Notes under the pieces: model-generated
The model's database searches: none
Seen by the model: the letters and a program-made list of their open reading frames with translations, nothing else
Told to the model about the DNA's origin: nothing
DNA from: Paenibacillus sp. yr247
Lineage (GTDB): Bacteria; Bacillota; Bacilli; Paenibacillales; NBRC-103111
Length of the DNA stretch: 52,313 bases
Reading direction: 5' to 3'
NCBI RefSeq assembly: GCF_900103825.1
Contig: NZ_FNIF01000029.1
Coordinates: 1-52,313 of the forward strand
Position numbers and translations under genes: made by a program
In this document: positions 42,070-51,378 of the stretch, in pieces
Position numbering within the stretch: the first letter of the stretch is position 1
Layout of the letters: each line of letters starts with the position of its first letter

Positions 42070-42828
42070 ATGCCTACCTATATCATAACGGGAGGCTCTA
42101 AAGGTCTAGGAGCTGCGCTGACGCAGCAGCTCTTACAGCAGGGCGCTGCGGTTCACTGCATTTCCCGCAGCGAGAGCGAGACCTTGCGCCAAGAGGCGCT
42201 TCGCGCGGAAGGTGAACTCACCTTCCACGCTTACGACTTGGCGCAAACGCAAGGTCTGGATTCGCTGATGGAGCGAATCCTCGGCTCTATCGATGAAGCG
42301 GATACCATCACGCTCATCAACAACGCAGGCCAGCTCGAGCCGATGACATCGATCGGCCGAGCCGGCCATGACGACCTGCAGCGCAGCCTGCAGATCAATC
42401 TCGTCGCGCCCGCGCTGCTGACGAACAGCTTCATTCGGCATACGCAGGCGCTGCCGATTGTGAAGCGGGTCGTCCATATTTCATCGGGCGCGGGGAAGAA
42501 GCCCTATCCCGGCTGGGGTGCGTACTGCACCGCTAAGGCCGGGCTCGACATGCTGACGCGCTGTATTGGCGTCGAGCAGGAGAACCAGCCCTACCCGGTG
42601 GAGGTATTCTCCATAGCACCGGGTGTGGTTGACACCGATATGCAGCGGGAGATTCGCGCTGCATCCAAAGAGGACTTCCCGCAGGTGAGCCGGTTCGTTG
42701 AGCTTCAAAAAAATGGCGATCTGCAATCGCCCGAAGCTACGGCGAAGCAGCTGCTCAACCTGCTGCAAGCGAATGCTTTCGCGCAAGGCGAGATCGCCGA
42801 TCTACGAACAAAAAAGCCCGAATCGTAA
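42070..42828 (+). CDS. Short-chain dehydrogenase/reductase, sepiapterin/benzil reductase-like
   Basis: 252 residues. Cofactor loop TGGSKGLG, NNAG, catalytic Ser in HISSGAG, Y-x-x-x-K in YCTAKAG, and the SIAPGVVDTDMQ segment. Overall order and VEVFSIAPGVVDTDMQ resemble Bacillus YueD ((S)-benzoin-forming benzil reductase). It uses NADP(H) to reduce a ketone. AGAGGTG precedes the ATG. The gene is clearly richer in GC than the copper genes before it and the membrane genes after it. Confidence 0.85.
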   Translation: MPTYIITGGSKGLGAALTQQLLQQGAAVHCISRSESETLRQEALRAEGELTFHAYDLAQTQGLDSLMERILGSIDEADTITLINNAGQLEPMTSIGRAGHDDLQRSLQINLVAPALLTNSFIRHTQALPIVKRVVHISSGAGKKPYPGWGAYCTAKAGLDMLTRCIGVEQENQPYPVEVFSIAPGVVDTDMQREIRAASKEDFPQVSRFVELQKNGDLQSPEATAKQLLNLLQANAFAQGEIADLRTKKPES

Positions 42829-42846
42829 ATCCGATTCGGGCTTTCC
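42809..42846. terminator. Bidirectional terminator between the SDR and mscL genes
   Basis: AAAGCCCGAATCG pairs with CGATTCGGGCTTT around TAAATC, with A-rich and T-rich flanks, so it can serve both convergent genes. It overlaps the last SDR codons. Confidence 0.88.
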
Positions 42847-42867
42847 TATCCCCATCATATTGCAGTC

Positions 42868-43335
42868 CTACTGAATGCTCCCCGTCACAGCCGCCCCTGA
42901 TGAGAGCTCGGATGTACAATATTTACAGCGAGTTGCTTGTGCCGGAATATCGGACAAGCAGTGCGCACACACCTTTGTCGTTGGTGCCTTTTCTTTAGGC
43001 TCTTCTTTCTTACGGAACTTGCTAAGCTGTCGGACAACAAGGAAGATAACAAAAGCAACAATAAGAAAGTCCAGGAAAGTCGAAATAAATTGACCATAAT
43101 TAAAAGTAGGCGCACTAGCTTTAGCTGCTTGCTCTAAAGTGTCGTAGTGAACGCCGTTTAATGAAATAAATAAATCGTTGAACTTCACTTTACCGAGCAG
43201 AAGTCCAATCAACGGCATAATTAAATCATTCACGATCGAAGTAATGACTTTCCCAAAAGCCCCCCCGATAATAACCCCAACGGCTAAATCTACCATATTT
43301 CCTTTGAATGCAAAATTCTTAAATTCCTTTAGCAT
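42868..43335 (-). CDS. mscL: Large-conductance mechanosensitive channel MscL with a C-terminal zinc ribbon
   Basis: 155 residues. Residues 1-105 are a normal Msc[21 protein letters not shown] (helix 1 with the pore-lining Gly/Val face), a periplasmic loop, and helix 2 ([19 protein letters not shown]). The cytoplasmic end is longer than the family usual of about 130 and carries C123-AH-C126 and C137-KY-C140, a zinc-ribbon knuckle pair. It opens under membrane tension to release solutes during osmotic downshift. The ribbon may replace or stabilise the pentameric helical bundle. Start follows GGGGGTAAG. Confidence 0.93.
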   Translation of the reverse strand: MLKEFKNFAFKGNMVDLAVGVIIGGAFGKVITSIVNDLIMPLIGLLLGKVKFNDLFISLNGVHYDTLEQAAKASAPTFNYGQFISTFLDFLIVAFVIFLVVRQLSKFRKKEEPKEKAPTTKVCAHCLSDIPAQATRCKYCTSELSSGAAVTGSIQ

Positions 43336-43401
43336 CGCTTACCCCCATGAGACAATAATTGTTAGCATTGTACCATATTCGGTTGTACCCAAACAAATGG
43401 C

Positions 43402-43510
43402 TGCAGGGTTGGCAAGGGCTCTGTTTCCTCAGGTCGAATATGTCCATGGAGAAAAAGTTGATTCTATCGAAATACGCGAAAAGGTCAGTAAAGGTTCTAT
43501 AATCGTTTGA
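43402..43510 (+). pseudogene. Possible C-terminal gene remnant
   Basis: A short coding-like stretch on the plus strand reads MAAGLARALFPQVEYVHGEK, then VDSIEIREKVSKGSIIV and a stop that overlaps the end of the minus-strand membrane gene at 43497. It lacks any start signal and its family was not recognised. It may be an eroded tail or a chance frame. Confidence 0.25.
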
Positions 43511-44000
43511 AGTTTTCTTTTCTTTTAATGAAGTGATAGTAAATGATTTGCATACTTTCAGCCAATAAATAAATCGGAACCGACCAATACATTTTATATC
43601 CCTTATCATAATGATACAATCCAACTTGTACTCCGATCCATTCCATCACAAGTGAGAAGCAAGTCCAAGACAAAACATAGATGAGATGCATATATCCTTT
43701 TATGTTTAACTTCTCATAGAGATATATATAAAAATAACTATAGGGACAAAACATAAAATAACTCAAAAAATCAATGAATTGATAATCTGAAGTGTCATTA
43801 ACATCATAAAAGTCCCACGGTCGAATACCAATCGTATGATCAAAGAACATGCCAATATAAAAGCCATAAATATAATGTGCTGTTCCTTCTAATAGAGAAA
43901 AGATCTTCGGGATAATGAAGACGAGTATGTTTAAGGATAAAAGGGACAAGATGACAAACCATTCATTTGCATTAAATGAATTATCATACACGACTTTCAT
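43497..44000 (-). CDS. Membrane protein, CBO0543-like
   Basis: 167 residues with about five membrane helices. Aromatic-rich segments (HYIYGFYIGMFFD; FCPYSYFYIYLYEKLN; VMEWIGVQVGLYHYDKGYKMY) match the pattern of the CBO0543 family of Firmicutes integral membrane proteins, whose role is unknown. The gene is AT-rich. It overlaps the 3' end of the next gene upstream (43984-44469) by 17 bases, so the two are co-translated. Confidence 0.65.
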   Translation of the reverse strand: MKVVYDNSFNANEWFVILSLLSLNILVFIIPKIFSLLEGTAHYIYGFYIGMFFDHTIGIRPWDFYDVNDTSDYQFIDFLSYFMFCPYSYFYIYLYEKLNIKGYMHLIYVLSWTCFSLVMEWIGVQVGLYHYDKGYKMYWSVPIYLLAESMQIIYYHFIKRKENFKRL

Positions 44001-44469
44001 GTTTTCTGCGCTCCCATTCTTTTAGATACAATACTGTTTTGGCAAGCATTAAACCGAATAGGAGGAAAGCGGCATCCATAATTGCAGCGCAAATAAAATT
44101 CCATTTGATAAATTGAATCACTTTAAAATGAATGGTAAGATAATCCATTCCTTGCATGACTGCTAAAACAACAATAAAAAGTAATATCCTCTTCTTCCAA
44201 GAGGGAGTTAACAAGTAGGCATTTGTAAAAATGAGTACGATTAAGGGAATTATCATTTCTCGAAACATGAGTAAAAAAACGAATAAGAAATTGTCTTCTG
44301 TTGTTTTAATCATTTTCAATTCCATTGTCATGATGGTTATGTAATTTTTTGTAGCAATAGCCATGATCATAAATACGATTGAATTTTGCAGGAAAGACAG
44401 TTTTTTCTTCAGAAAACAGAAAATATGTACAATGATTATCACTAGTGTGATAGAGATGGACAGAGCCAT
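43984..44469 (-). CDS. Hypothetical integral membrane protein
   Basis: 161 residues, about five membrane helices (for example SISITLVIIIVHIFCFL and NFLFVFLLMFREMIIPLIVL). AT-rich like its partner at 43497, with which it overlaps by 17 bases, so the pair probably works together. AAAAAGGGGATT precedes the ATG. No family recognised with confidence. Confidence 0.6.
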   Translation of the reverse strand: MALSISITLVIIIVHIFCFLKKKLSFLQNSIVFMIMAIATKNYITIMTMELKMIKTTEDNFLFVFLLMFREMIIPLIVLIFTNAYLLTPSWKKRILLFIVVLAVMQGMDYLTIHFKVIQFIKWNFICAAIMDAAFLLFGLMLAKTVLYLKEWERRKHESRV

Positions 44470-44570
44470 AGGAATCCCCTTTTTTATAAAGAAGGTGAAT
44501 GATGTCTATATTGTACAATTTAGGGAATTCATATACATTCGAAGTATCCATAGAGGTTTATGCAGCTAAC

Positions 44571-45153
44571 CTATCTGTCCCTTTTATCAACCTTAGCTTC
44601 ATGCAGCACTTCATGGAGCGCCCCAATCAGCGCGAGCTGATCGTCCGATGTTATCCATAAGTTGATGCAAATCCTGTTTCTTCATATAAGTGCCTGTTGG
44701 ATTGTTAGGTGAGCAAATATAGATCAATTTGGTTTGTCCTGTTACAGCAGCGAGTATATCGTCGACATCATAGCTGTAATCTTTACAAAGCGGTACGTGA
44801 ACTACGCGTGCACCCATCAAATTAGCCCCAAATTTATATTCGCTAAAAGTTGGAGAAGGCACTATAATCTCATCTCCCAGCTCCAAGAACGTCTCCGAAA
44901 TGAGCGTAATGAGTTCATCTGCACCATTAGTGACAAGGACTTTAAACTGCCACTTATTTCCAATAGCGGCTCTGAGATCAACCGTGTCCGCGTCGGGATA
45001 ACGATGGATATCGGACAGATAAGATTGAATTGCAGTAAGTGCTAGAGGGGACGGGCCTAATGGATTTTCGTTGGAAGCAAGCTTGGTGACTTTCTCAATA
45101 CCTAATTCCCGCTGAACTTCCCAAATTGGTTTTCCGGGAGAGTAAGGTTTCAT
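44571..45153 (-). pseudogene. Histidinol-phosphate aminotransferase-like gene with an internal deletion
   Basis: From ATG 45153 the frame reads a HisC N-terminus: MKPYSPGKPIWEVQRELG, KLASNENPLGPSP, YPDADTVDLRAAI, VTNGADELI, VPSPTFSEYKFGANL and ICSPNNPTGTYMKKQDL. It then breaks at about 44655 and stops after some 180 residues, against about 360 normally. The PLP lysine and the domain that holds it are absent. In another frame the sequence continues SDDQLALIGALHEVLHEAKV to a stop at 44571, probably the original C-terminus. The protein cannot be an active aminotransferase. Confidence 0.75.
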
Positions 45154-45247
45154 GTGTGCTAGGACATAAAAACCCATATCCCAACTTTTAGGAGAGTAGT
45201 ATAATACATAATGAAGCGTACTCCGACAAAGGAAAGGACTCAGCGGG

Positions 45248-47965
45248 ATGGGGAAAAAGAAGAGGTTTGGTATCCGATCCAAAATAATGCTTGGCTACAT
45301 CTTCATTATCGTCTGTATAAGCATTTCGTTTACATTAGTGTTTAACCAAGTAACTTCGATGCAAACAGATAGAAATTATATCATTGAGCATGATTTTGCC
45401 GTTCATAATGAAATCAATCGCATCGAAAAATTCGTAATGGATATGGAAAGTGGACAAAGAGGCTATCTGTTAACCGGAGATCCTACCTATCTTGAACCTT
45501 ATAACAATGGGGAGTCTAACTGGCGGCAATCCTACATGACACTTAGTCAACTTACTAGGGATAACGCCGTACAGGAGCAAAGTTTAGTTTCTATTAAAAA
45601 TTCTATTGAGCGTTGGGTAATGCAAGTTGGAGGGACATCGGCCCCATTGATGAAAAAGATTATAGGTCCTGAAAGCATCGATTTATATGATTTTTATTTG
45701 GGTAAGCAAAATGTCGAAGATATACGTTCACAGCTTGATCGATTTCGAAACATAGAGATTGGGCTTACCAAGGAGAGAGCCAAGCAATTAGACGATCAGA
45801 ATAAGATGCTTACGATTTCCTTATTTGTGATGTTAACAGTGTTACTGATATTTTCATTAACCGCTGCGCTATTGATTTCGCAATCTATTGTTGGAACGAT
45901 TAAGCAGGTTACAAAAAGTATTCTGAAGTTAAGCTCATTCAAGAGAGATCATTCCCTGCGCATACATGTCACCATGAATGATGAGGTGAAAGATCTCGCA
46001 GAGGCTACCAACATGCTGCTGGAGAACCAAGAGGAAATGGAGTGGCAGCAGCGTAAGCTGGCGGAAGTAGTTCATATGCTTCAAGGCATATCCGATCTGG
46101 AGACCTTGGGCACATCTTTTATTAGTAAAGCTGCTGAGCTGTTCGGTGCATCATTCGGTCTCTTCTACCTTCGTTCTACGCATGAAGGGATAGATGCCAT
46201 GATTAAATTGGCTTCTTACGCAGTGATGGGGGAGAGTGATGACATCGGGATCCAACGATTCCGATTAGGCGAAGGACTTATCGGGCAATGTGCGTTAGAG
46301 AAGCGAATGTTTCACTTTATGAATGTGCCGGATCATTACGTTAAGATTACTTCCGGACTTGGAGCCGTGAAGGCGCAAAGTGTGCTTATTGTGCCCATAA
46401 AACATAACAATGAAGTCATTGCCATTATGGAGTTAGCAAGCTTAAATAGGTTTACGCAGCAGCAGCTGGAACTGCTTGAAGATATACTTCAAGTACTGGG
46501 AACGATCGTACATAGTGTGCAAACGCGCGTCGAAGTGGAGCGGCTGCTGAGAGAATACCAGATCATGACGGAAGAACTGCAGATCCAAACAGAAGAGCTC
46601 CAAAGCCAACAAGAAGAGCTGCATATGACGAATGAACAGTTGGAGGAGCACAATCGATGCGCGGTAGAAAAGTCGAGAGAACTTGAGCGTATCAAGGTAT
46701 CCCTTGAAGAGCATGCGATTCAGCTGCAGGTAAGTTCTCGGTATAAATCGGAGTTTTTGGCTAATATGTCCCACGAATTTCGGACCCCTCTTAACAGTGT
46801 GGTTATCTTATCCCAAATGCTGCAAGAAAATAAAATGGGGACATTGACAAAGGAAGAGGAAGAATATGCCCGTGTTATTCATTCTTCAGGGACGGATCTG
46901 CTGCTGCTCATTGACGACATTCTTGATTTATCGAAAGTGGAAGCCGGAAAGTTAGATATTCATGTAGGTGAATTGAACCTTAAAGAACTTCCTGCTCTCA
47001 TCCAAAGTCAATTTGCGAAGGTGGCCGAGCAGCGCAACCTCACATTTAACATTGAGCGAGATCCAAAGTTGCCGGATATCTTTCATACGGATGAACAACG
47101 GCTAAGTCAAATTCTTAAAAACCTGCTGTCTAATGCCTTTAAGTTTACACATGATGGCAGTGTTCAAGTGAACATAAGTATGTGTGACTCCGAACAAATT
47201 TCGGAGTTCCTACCTTCAGCAAAGCATAGACAAGTCCTTGCTATTTCGGTAAGCGATACAGGGATAGGCATTTCTCCGAACAAACAGATGCTTATCTTTG
47301 AACCGTTTCGACAGGCCGATGGTACAACCAATCGAAAGTATGGAGGAACGGGTCTTGGCCTCTCGATCAGCCGCGAGCTAGCCGGACTTCTTGGAGGAAG
47401 TATAGGGATGAGAAGTGAGGAAGGTGTAGGAAGTACCTTTACGCTCTACGTTCCTTCATTGGAACCAGGGATAAATGATTTTAAGACTGCACTGGAGGAA
47501 GCAGCAGCAGCAGCGCATTTGCCAACGCTATACGACTCATCTCAAGGGGGTGATAATGAGCAGGCAGTCGTTCTGGCAGAGACAAGCAAGTTGAAAGGAA
47601 AGAAAGTGCTTGTCGTTGACGATGATGTGCGTAATGTCTTTGCATTAAGCAATGCTTTTGAAAAAGAAGGGATGTTAGTCAGCGTCGCGCATGATGGAGA
47701 GGAATGTCTGACTATTATTCAGCAAGATTCGCATATCGATCTTATCCTTATGGATATGATGATGCCGGTTATGGATGGTTATGAGGCTATGCGTATGCTT
47801 AGGAAAAACACCAGCTATGAGAAAGTGCCAATCATAGCATTAACAGCCAAAGCCATGAAACAGGATCGGGATATTTGTTTACAAGCAGGGGCCTCCGATT
47901 ATATAAGTAAACCGCTGAATTTAAACCAATTGTTGTCGCTAATGCGAGTTTGGTTAGCTGAGTAA
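45248..47965 (+). CDS. Membrane hybrid histidine kinase (CHASE3-HAMP-GAF-HisKA-HATPase-REC)
   Basis: 905 residues. Membrane helices at about 12-32 and 188-210 enclose a CHASE3-like extracellular domain (MDMESGQRGYLLTGDPTYLEPY). HAMP, a GAF domain (about 290-425) and a long Glu/Gln-rich coiled coil (about 430-500) follow. HisKA has H509 in MSHEFRTPLN, HATPase has NLLSNAFKFT, DTGIGI and GTGLGLSISREL. A C-terminal receiver has D836 in LILMDMMMP and K in YISKPL. With the phosphate ending on its own receiver, an HPt protein or a further regulator must exist elsewhere. Stress-related hybrid kinases of this layout are common in Paenibacillus. No partner gene is adjacent. Confidence 0.92.
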   Translation: MGKKKRFGIRSKIMLGYIFIIVCISISFTLVFNQVTSMQTDRNYIIEHDFAVHNEINRIEKFVMDMESGQRGYLLTGDPTYLEPYNNGESNWRQSYMTLSQLTRDNAVQEQSLVSIKNSIERWVMQVGGTSAPLMKKIIGPESIDLYDFYLGKQNVEDIRSQLDRFRNIEIGLTKERAKQLDDQNKMLTISLFVMLTVLLIFSLTAALLISQSIVGTIKQVTKSILKLSSFKRDHSLRIHVTMNDEVKDLAEATNMLLENQEEMEWQQRKLAEVVHMLQGISDLETLGTSFISKAAELFGASFGLFYLRSTHEGIDAMIKLASYAVMGESDDIGIQRFRLGEGLIGQCALEKRMFHFMNVPDHYVKITSGLGAVKAQSVLIVPIKHNNEVIAIMELASLNRFTQQQLELLEDILQVLGTIVHSVQTRVEVERLLREYQIMTEELQIQTEELQSQQEELHMTNEQLEEHNRCAVEKSRELERIKVSLEEHAIQLQVSSRYKSEFLANMSHEFRTPLNSVVILSQMLQENKMGTLTKEEEEYARVIHSSGTDLLLLIDDILDLSKVEAGKLDIHVGELNLKELPALIQSQFAKVAEQRNLTFNIERDPKLPDIFHTDEQRLSQILKNLLSNAFKFTHDGSVQVNISMCDSEQISEFLPSAKHRQVLAISVSDTGIGISPNKQMLIFEPFRQADGTTNRKYGGTGLGLSISRELAGLLGGSIGMRSEEGVGSTFTLYVPSLEPGINDFKTALEEAAAAAHLPTLYDSSQGGDNEQAVVLAETSKLKGKKVLVVDDDVRNVFALSNAFEKEGMLVSVAHDGEECLTIIQQDSHIDLILMDMMMPVMDGYEAMRMLRKNTSYEKVPIIALTAKAMKQDRDICLQAGASDYISKPLNLNQLLSLMRVWLAE

Positions 47966-47967
47966 AA

Positions 47968-48013
47968 AGATCTTTGACTCTATCCTAAATGGACAGGGTC
48001 AAAGATCTTTTTT
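47968..48013. terminator. Bidirectional terminator between hybrid kinase and nucleotidase genes
   Basis: AAAGATCTTTGAC pairs with GTCAAAGATCTTT around a loop, followed by eight T. It serves two convergent genes. Confidence 0.88.
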
Positions 48014-48043
48014 TTAATGAGGTTAATAATTAGTAATAATAGC

Positions 48044-50194
48044 TTACTTCTTCAGATCCAAACGCACATCGCGACCATCGTCCTGCACAGACAGCTCTTT
48101 GCCAGCAGCTTTTAAGGAATTAGCGTAATTTACCCAAGCATCCAGCATGATGGCGCCATCTTTCCAATCCTTCACTTCACCAAATACTGTAAAGCCGTCG
48201 CCATTGCCTGTTGCCATGAAATCATTGGTAGTTACCTTGAACGTGCGATCTGTATTCAACTTGCCATCCACATAGATAGGCGTACCATCAACCAGGGTGA
48301 TTTTTGAATATTTTTCGCCGAGTGGCTTCGTGCTATCCCACTCTACTTTCAAGCCGGAGAATTGAATAGCCGGAAGATTGGTATATTTATCTGTCACTTC
48401 CAATGCTTTTTTAATTTGTGCTGCCGTCATTGTTCCCGTAACGTTGTAATTGCCGAAAGGGAACACTTCAAACATTTTGCCATACGTCAGTTCACCTTTG
48501 TCCACATCAGCGCGAATACCGCCAATATTGGTGAAGGCAATGTCAGATTTCTCGGAAGCGCGCATCGCATCCGTGATGCTGTTTCCTAATTGTGAAGCGC
48601 CATCGCGGTCAACCCCGCCATTCGTCGCAAAACGGAAGGACTTACGACCAAGGGGTTCTGCAGCAACGACTTCTACTTCACCGGATTTTGCAGAGATTTT
48701 AGCTTTGTAATCCTCAACCGTTTGGTGAATCTTCGCGTCAGCAGTCGTCAGGTTCGTATAGGTTTCAAGCAAGCTTGCATTGGAGGAAACGACTTGCTTT
48801 GATTTTTTGTCTACAAACAGTTGAATGTGACCAACCGCATATAGCCAGCTTTGAGCCTCAACCACAGGAATACCGTTTACGATGCCGGCAACACGCATGT
48901 GTGAGTGACCGCCAACAATCGCATCTAGAGTGCCATTCCCAGTGCCTTTTGCTAGATCAGCAAGCTCGCTGATGATTTCAGCAGACTTTTGGTTTTGTTC
49001 ACCTGGTAGGTGGGAGGTAACCATAATGATGTCAACGCCTTTAGCTCGCAGTTCAGCGGACAATTCTTTTGCCAAGGGAACCGGATTTACAAAGGAGAGA
49101 CCTTCAATGTTTGTTGATTTGGTTGTTGTCGTTGTTTGTGGTGTTGCGAAGCCGATGATTCCGATTTTCAGGCCGTCTTTTTCAACAATCACATAAGGCT
49201 GTGTCCAGTCGACACGTTTACCTGTTTTATCATCAATAATATTAGCTCCGAGAATTGGGAATTTAGCTTTCTTAATGTTGTCGATCAGAACGTCGCGGCC
49301 GAAGTCAAACTCATGGTTCCCGATAGCGGCAGCATCATATTTCACTTGAGCCATCGTATCCATAACGGATTGGCCATTCGTTGTATTGGAAATCAGCGTA
49401 CCTTGCCAAGCGTCTCCGCCATCAACAACTACCGTGCCACCTGGATTTATAGCTCGGAAATCTGTGACTATACCTCCGAGTGTCTCGATACCGCCTTGAC
49501 CTTGATTTCGTTTTTTATCGAAGCCAACTTCGATTTTACCGTGAATATCATTGGTAGTTAAAATGTCTACGACTTTAAATAAAATGGGCTTAAGCGCCTT
49601 CGCTACTTCATCACGAGTCACTTCAGCAGAAGGGTTGAAGTTACCATCGAGGGTAGGCGCAAAAATACCGCTGATGACGGCATAAGCGACATAAGGGCGG
49701 GATTCTTTAGCAATAGAAGAGGAATCTTTGAAGTAGTTCAACACATTCTCGTTCACTTTTGGCAGTTGGCCGCCAGTTATGACTTTAACAATCAACTCAG
49801 CAAGCTCTTGACGAGTAATGGAAGCATTCGGGTGAAACGTACCATCAGCAAAACCACTAATCAGCTTAGCTGCAACAGCATTCGCAACAGCTTGTTTTTG
49901 CCAATTTGCAAGATCTGTGAACGTAACTGTACCTAGGTCTGCACTTTTCAGCTTGGCAGCACGGTTGATCATCGTTACGACTTCAGCACGTGTAGCCGCG
50001 TTTGCGCCACGGTAATCGGTATCCCCGTAGCCCTCAACAGCGCCGTTATCAATGGCGAGACGCATGTCTGATTTCATCGTAACGGTAGAAGCTGGTGCTG
50101 ACGTTTCGGCAAATGCTAGACTGCTAGCGAAAGTACTAGTAAGAAAGGTTACAAGAGCAAGTGCAGTAAGGCGAGTGGTCAATGTTTTTTTCAT
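48044..50194 (-). CDS. S-layer-anchored 5'-nucleotidase / 2',3'-cyclic-nucleotide phosphodiesterase
   Basis: 716 residues. Signal peptide (1-30, ending AFA), three SLH repeats (about 45-85, 92-140, 155-202; TRAEVVTMINRA, TRQELAELIVKV and TRDEVAKAL), then a metallophosphatase from about 208 with TTNDIHGK (D216, H218), VVDGGDAWQG, GNHEFDFG and GGHSHMR. The 5'-nucleotidase C domain follows (GGIRADVDKGELTYGKMFEVFPFGN). It should be held to secondary wall polymer and release nucleosides and phosphate from extracellular nucleotides. SLH modules at the N-terminus, before the enzyme, are less usual than C-terminal ones but known. AAGGAGGAC precedes the ATG. Confidence 0.93.
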   Translation of the reverse strand: MKKTLTTRLTALALVTFLTSTFASSLAFAETSAPASTVTMKSDMRLAIDNGAVEGYGDTDYRGANAATRAEVVTMINRAAKLKSADLGTVTFTDLANWQKQAVANAVAAKLISGFADGTFHPNASITRQELAELIVKVITGGQLPKVNENVLNYFKDSSSIAKESRPYVAYAVISGIFAPTLDGNFNPSAEVTRDEVAKALKPILFKVVDILTTNDIHGKIEVGFDKKRNQGQGGIETLGGIVTDFRAINPGGTVVVDGGDAWQGTLISNTTNGQSVMDTMAQVKYDAAAIGNHEFDFGRDVLIDNIKKAKFPILGANIIDDKTGKRVDWTQPYVIVEKDGLKIGIIGFATPQTTTTTKSTNIEGLSFVNPVPLAKELSAELRAKGVDIIMVTSHLPGEQNQKSAEIISELADLAKGTGNGTLDAIVGGHSHMRVAGIVNGIPVVEAQSWLYAVGHIQLFVDKKSKQVVSSNASLLETYTNLTTADAKIHQTVEDYKAKISAKSGEVEVVAAEPLGRKSFRFATNGGVDRDGASQLGNSITDAMRASEKSDIAFTNIGGIRADVDKGELTYGKMFEVFPFGNYNVTGTMTAAQIKKALEVTDKYTNLPAIQFSGLKVEWDSTKPLGEKYSKITLVDGTPIYVDGKLNTDRTFKVTTNDFMATGNGDGFTVFGEVKDWKDGAIMLDAWVNYANSLKAAGKELSVQDDGRDVRLDLKK

Positions 50195-50308
50195 GTGGGA
50201 AAAAGTCCTCCTTCATATAATAGAACGTTGTTTAATTAGCCCATCTATAGTATAAAGGAAAATGGTAGATTTTGAGAAGTGAAGAAATTATTATCATTAA
50301 AACAAACA

Positions 50309-50345
50309 AAAAAAGCCATTCACCTTCCAAAGGTTACGTGGCTTT
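50309..50345 (-). terminator. Terminator overlapping the end of the 50334 gene
   Basis: On the minus strand AAGCCAC pairs with GTGAATGGCTT, followed by seven T. Confidence 0.7.
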
Positions 50346-50612
50346 GCGGTCCGTATAAACTTCAAAATGATAGATGGTATTACGTGTTAGCACCCGGAAA
50401 TCCAGTCCGTCCTGGTCTATCGCTTGAACTCTAGTTGTTTTGAAGGGGATATAGCGATGAATACCTGATAAGATCATTGGGGACCCGACCTCGGTAGGGT
50501 TCATTTCACGAAAAGTCTGCCCTTGAATCTCATCAAAATCGAATCGTTCTGACCTATGCTTGGGTGTAATTCCATCCACTTCGTAGATTTGAAGAAGCTT
50601 TAGCAATCTCAT
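50334..50612 (-). CDS. Hypothetical protein
   Basis: 92 residues from ATG 50612, after GGAGGG; the frame to 50654 has no ribosome site. No membrane segment. The middle is hydrophilic (TPKHRSERFDFDEIQGQTFRE) and the second half is beta-rich (YIPFKTTRVQAIDQDGLDFR). Has its own terminator. Family not recognised. Confidence 0.65.
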   Translation of the reverse strand: MRLLKLLQIYEVDGITPKHRSERFDFDEIQGQTFREMNPTEVGSPMILSGIHRYIPFKTTRVQAIDQDGLDFRVLTRNTIYHFEVYTDRKAT

Positions 50613-50862
50613 GTTATGTACCCTCCAATCTGAACCTCTTATTCTAGTATACAATGACTTTGGGATCTAAGGCCAAATTTTATAAACCTATCACATATAT
50701 AGTAATGTCCTGATACTGTCTTAGTTTCTTAAATATACAATTTTTGATTGGAAACGGAGATGTTGATAGAATGATGCTTACAAGCATCTCTTAATTGCTA
50801 CCTAGCCCTCCCGCGCTCTTTTCGTTACAATAGAAGTAGATGAATTTAGGAGGTTATGTACA

Positions 50863-51252
50863 ATGGCAGTTTTGAAAATGGAGCATGTCGGTGTAATGGT
50901 AGCAAACTTGGAAGCATCGATTCATTTCTATGAAGAAGTAATCGGACTTAAGCACAAAAGTACTTTGCTACATACGAACGGTGTGATTCGACTCGGCTTT
51001 CTAGGCTTTGAAGCGCAGAATGAAACCGAAGTTGAATTAATTGAGGGTTATAACGCGGGATTACCGCAAGAGGGGAAGGTTCACCATTTAGCCTTTACCG
51101 TGGATAATATTGAAGCAGAATTTACAAGAATTAAAGGACTGCAAGTCGAGCAGTTGGATGCTGAAATTACAACTCTCCCGAATGGATCCCGATATTTCTT
51201 CTTTAATGGTTTAGACGGAGAACGCATCGAATTCTTTCAATCTACACGTTGA
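50863..51252 (+). CDS. VOC-family protein (glyoxalase/bleomycin-resistance fold)
   Basis: 129 residues. Two beta-alpha-beta-beta-beta repeats. Metal-type ligands H8 (MEHVGVMV), E near 58 (VELIEG), H near 75 (VHHLAF) and E near 123 (ERIEFFQ), the H-E-H-E pattern of glyoxalase I and related enzymes. Lactoylglutathione-lyase-like or an isomerase/dioxygenase of this fold; reaction not decided. AGGAGG precedes the ATG. Confidence 0.88.
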   Translation: MAVLKMEHVGVMVANLEASIHFYEEVIGLKHKSTLLHTNGVIRLGFLGFEAQNETEVELIEGYNAGLPQEGKVHHLAFTVDNIEAEFTRIKGLQVEQLDAEITTLPNGSRYFFFNGLDGERIEFFQSTR

Positions 51253-51276
51253 TCCGATTATAATCTGCTAGATATA

Positions 51277-51325
51277 GCATCCTTTTACTAGAGTTGTAGA
51301 TTCAAGTAAAGAGGTGCTTTTTTTG
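51277..51325 (+). terminator. Rho-independent terminator after the VOC gene
   Basis: GCATCCTTTTACT pairs with AGTAAAGAGGTGC, followed by seven T. Confidence 0.8.
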
Positions 51326-51378
51326 ATGCAAAAGTTCTGACTGCTTTCTCTCTGTTATACAGTATTGCGTGCGTTTAG

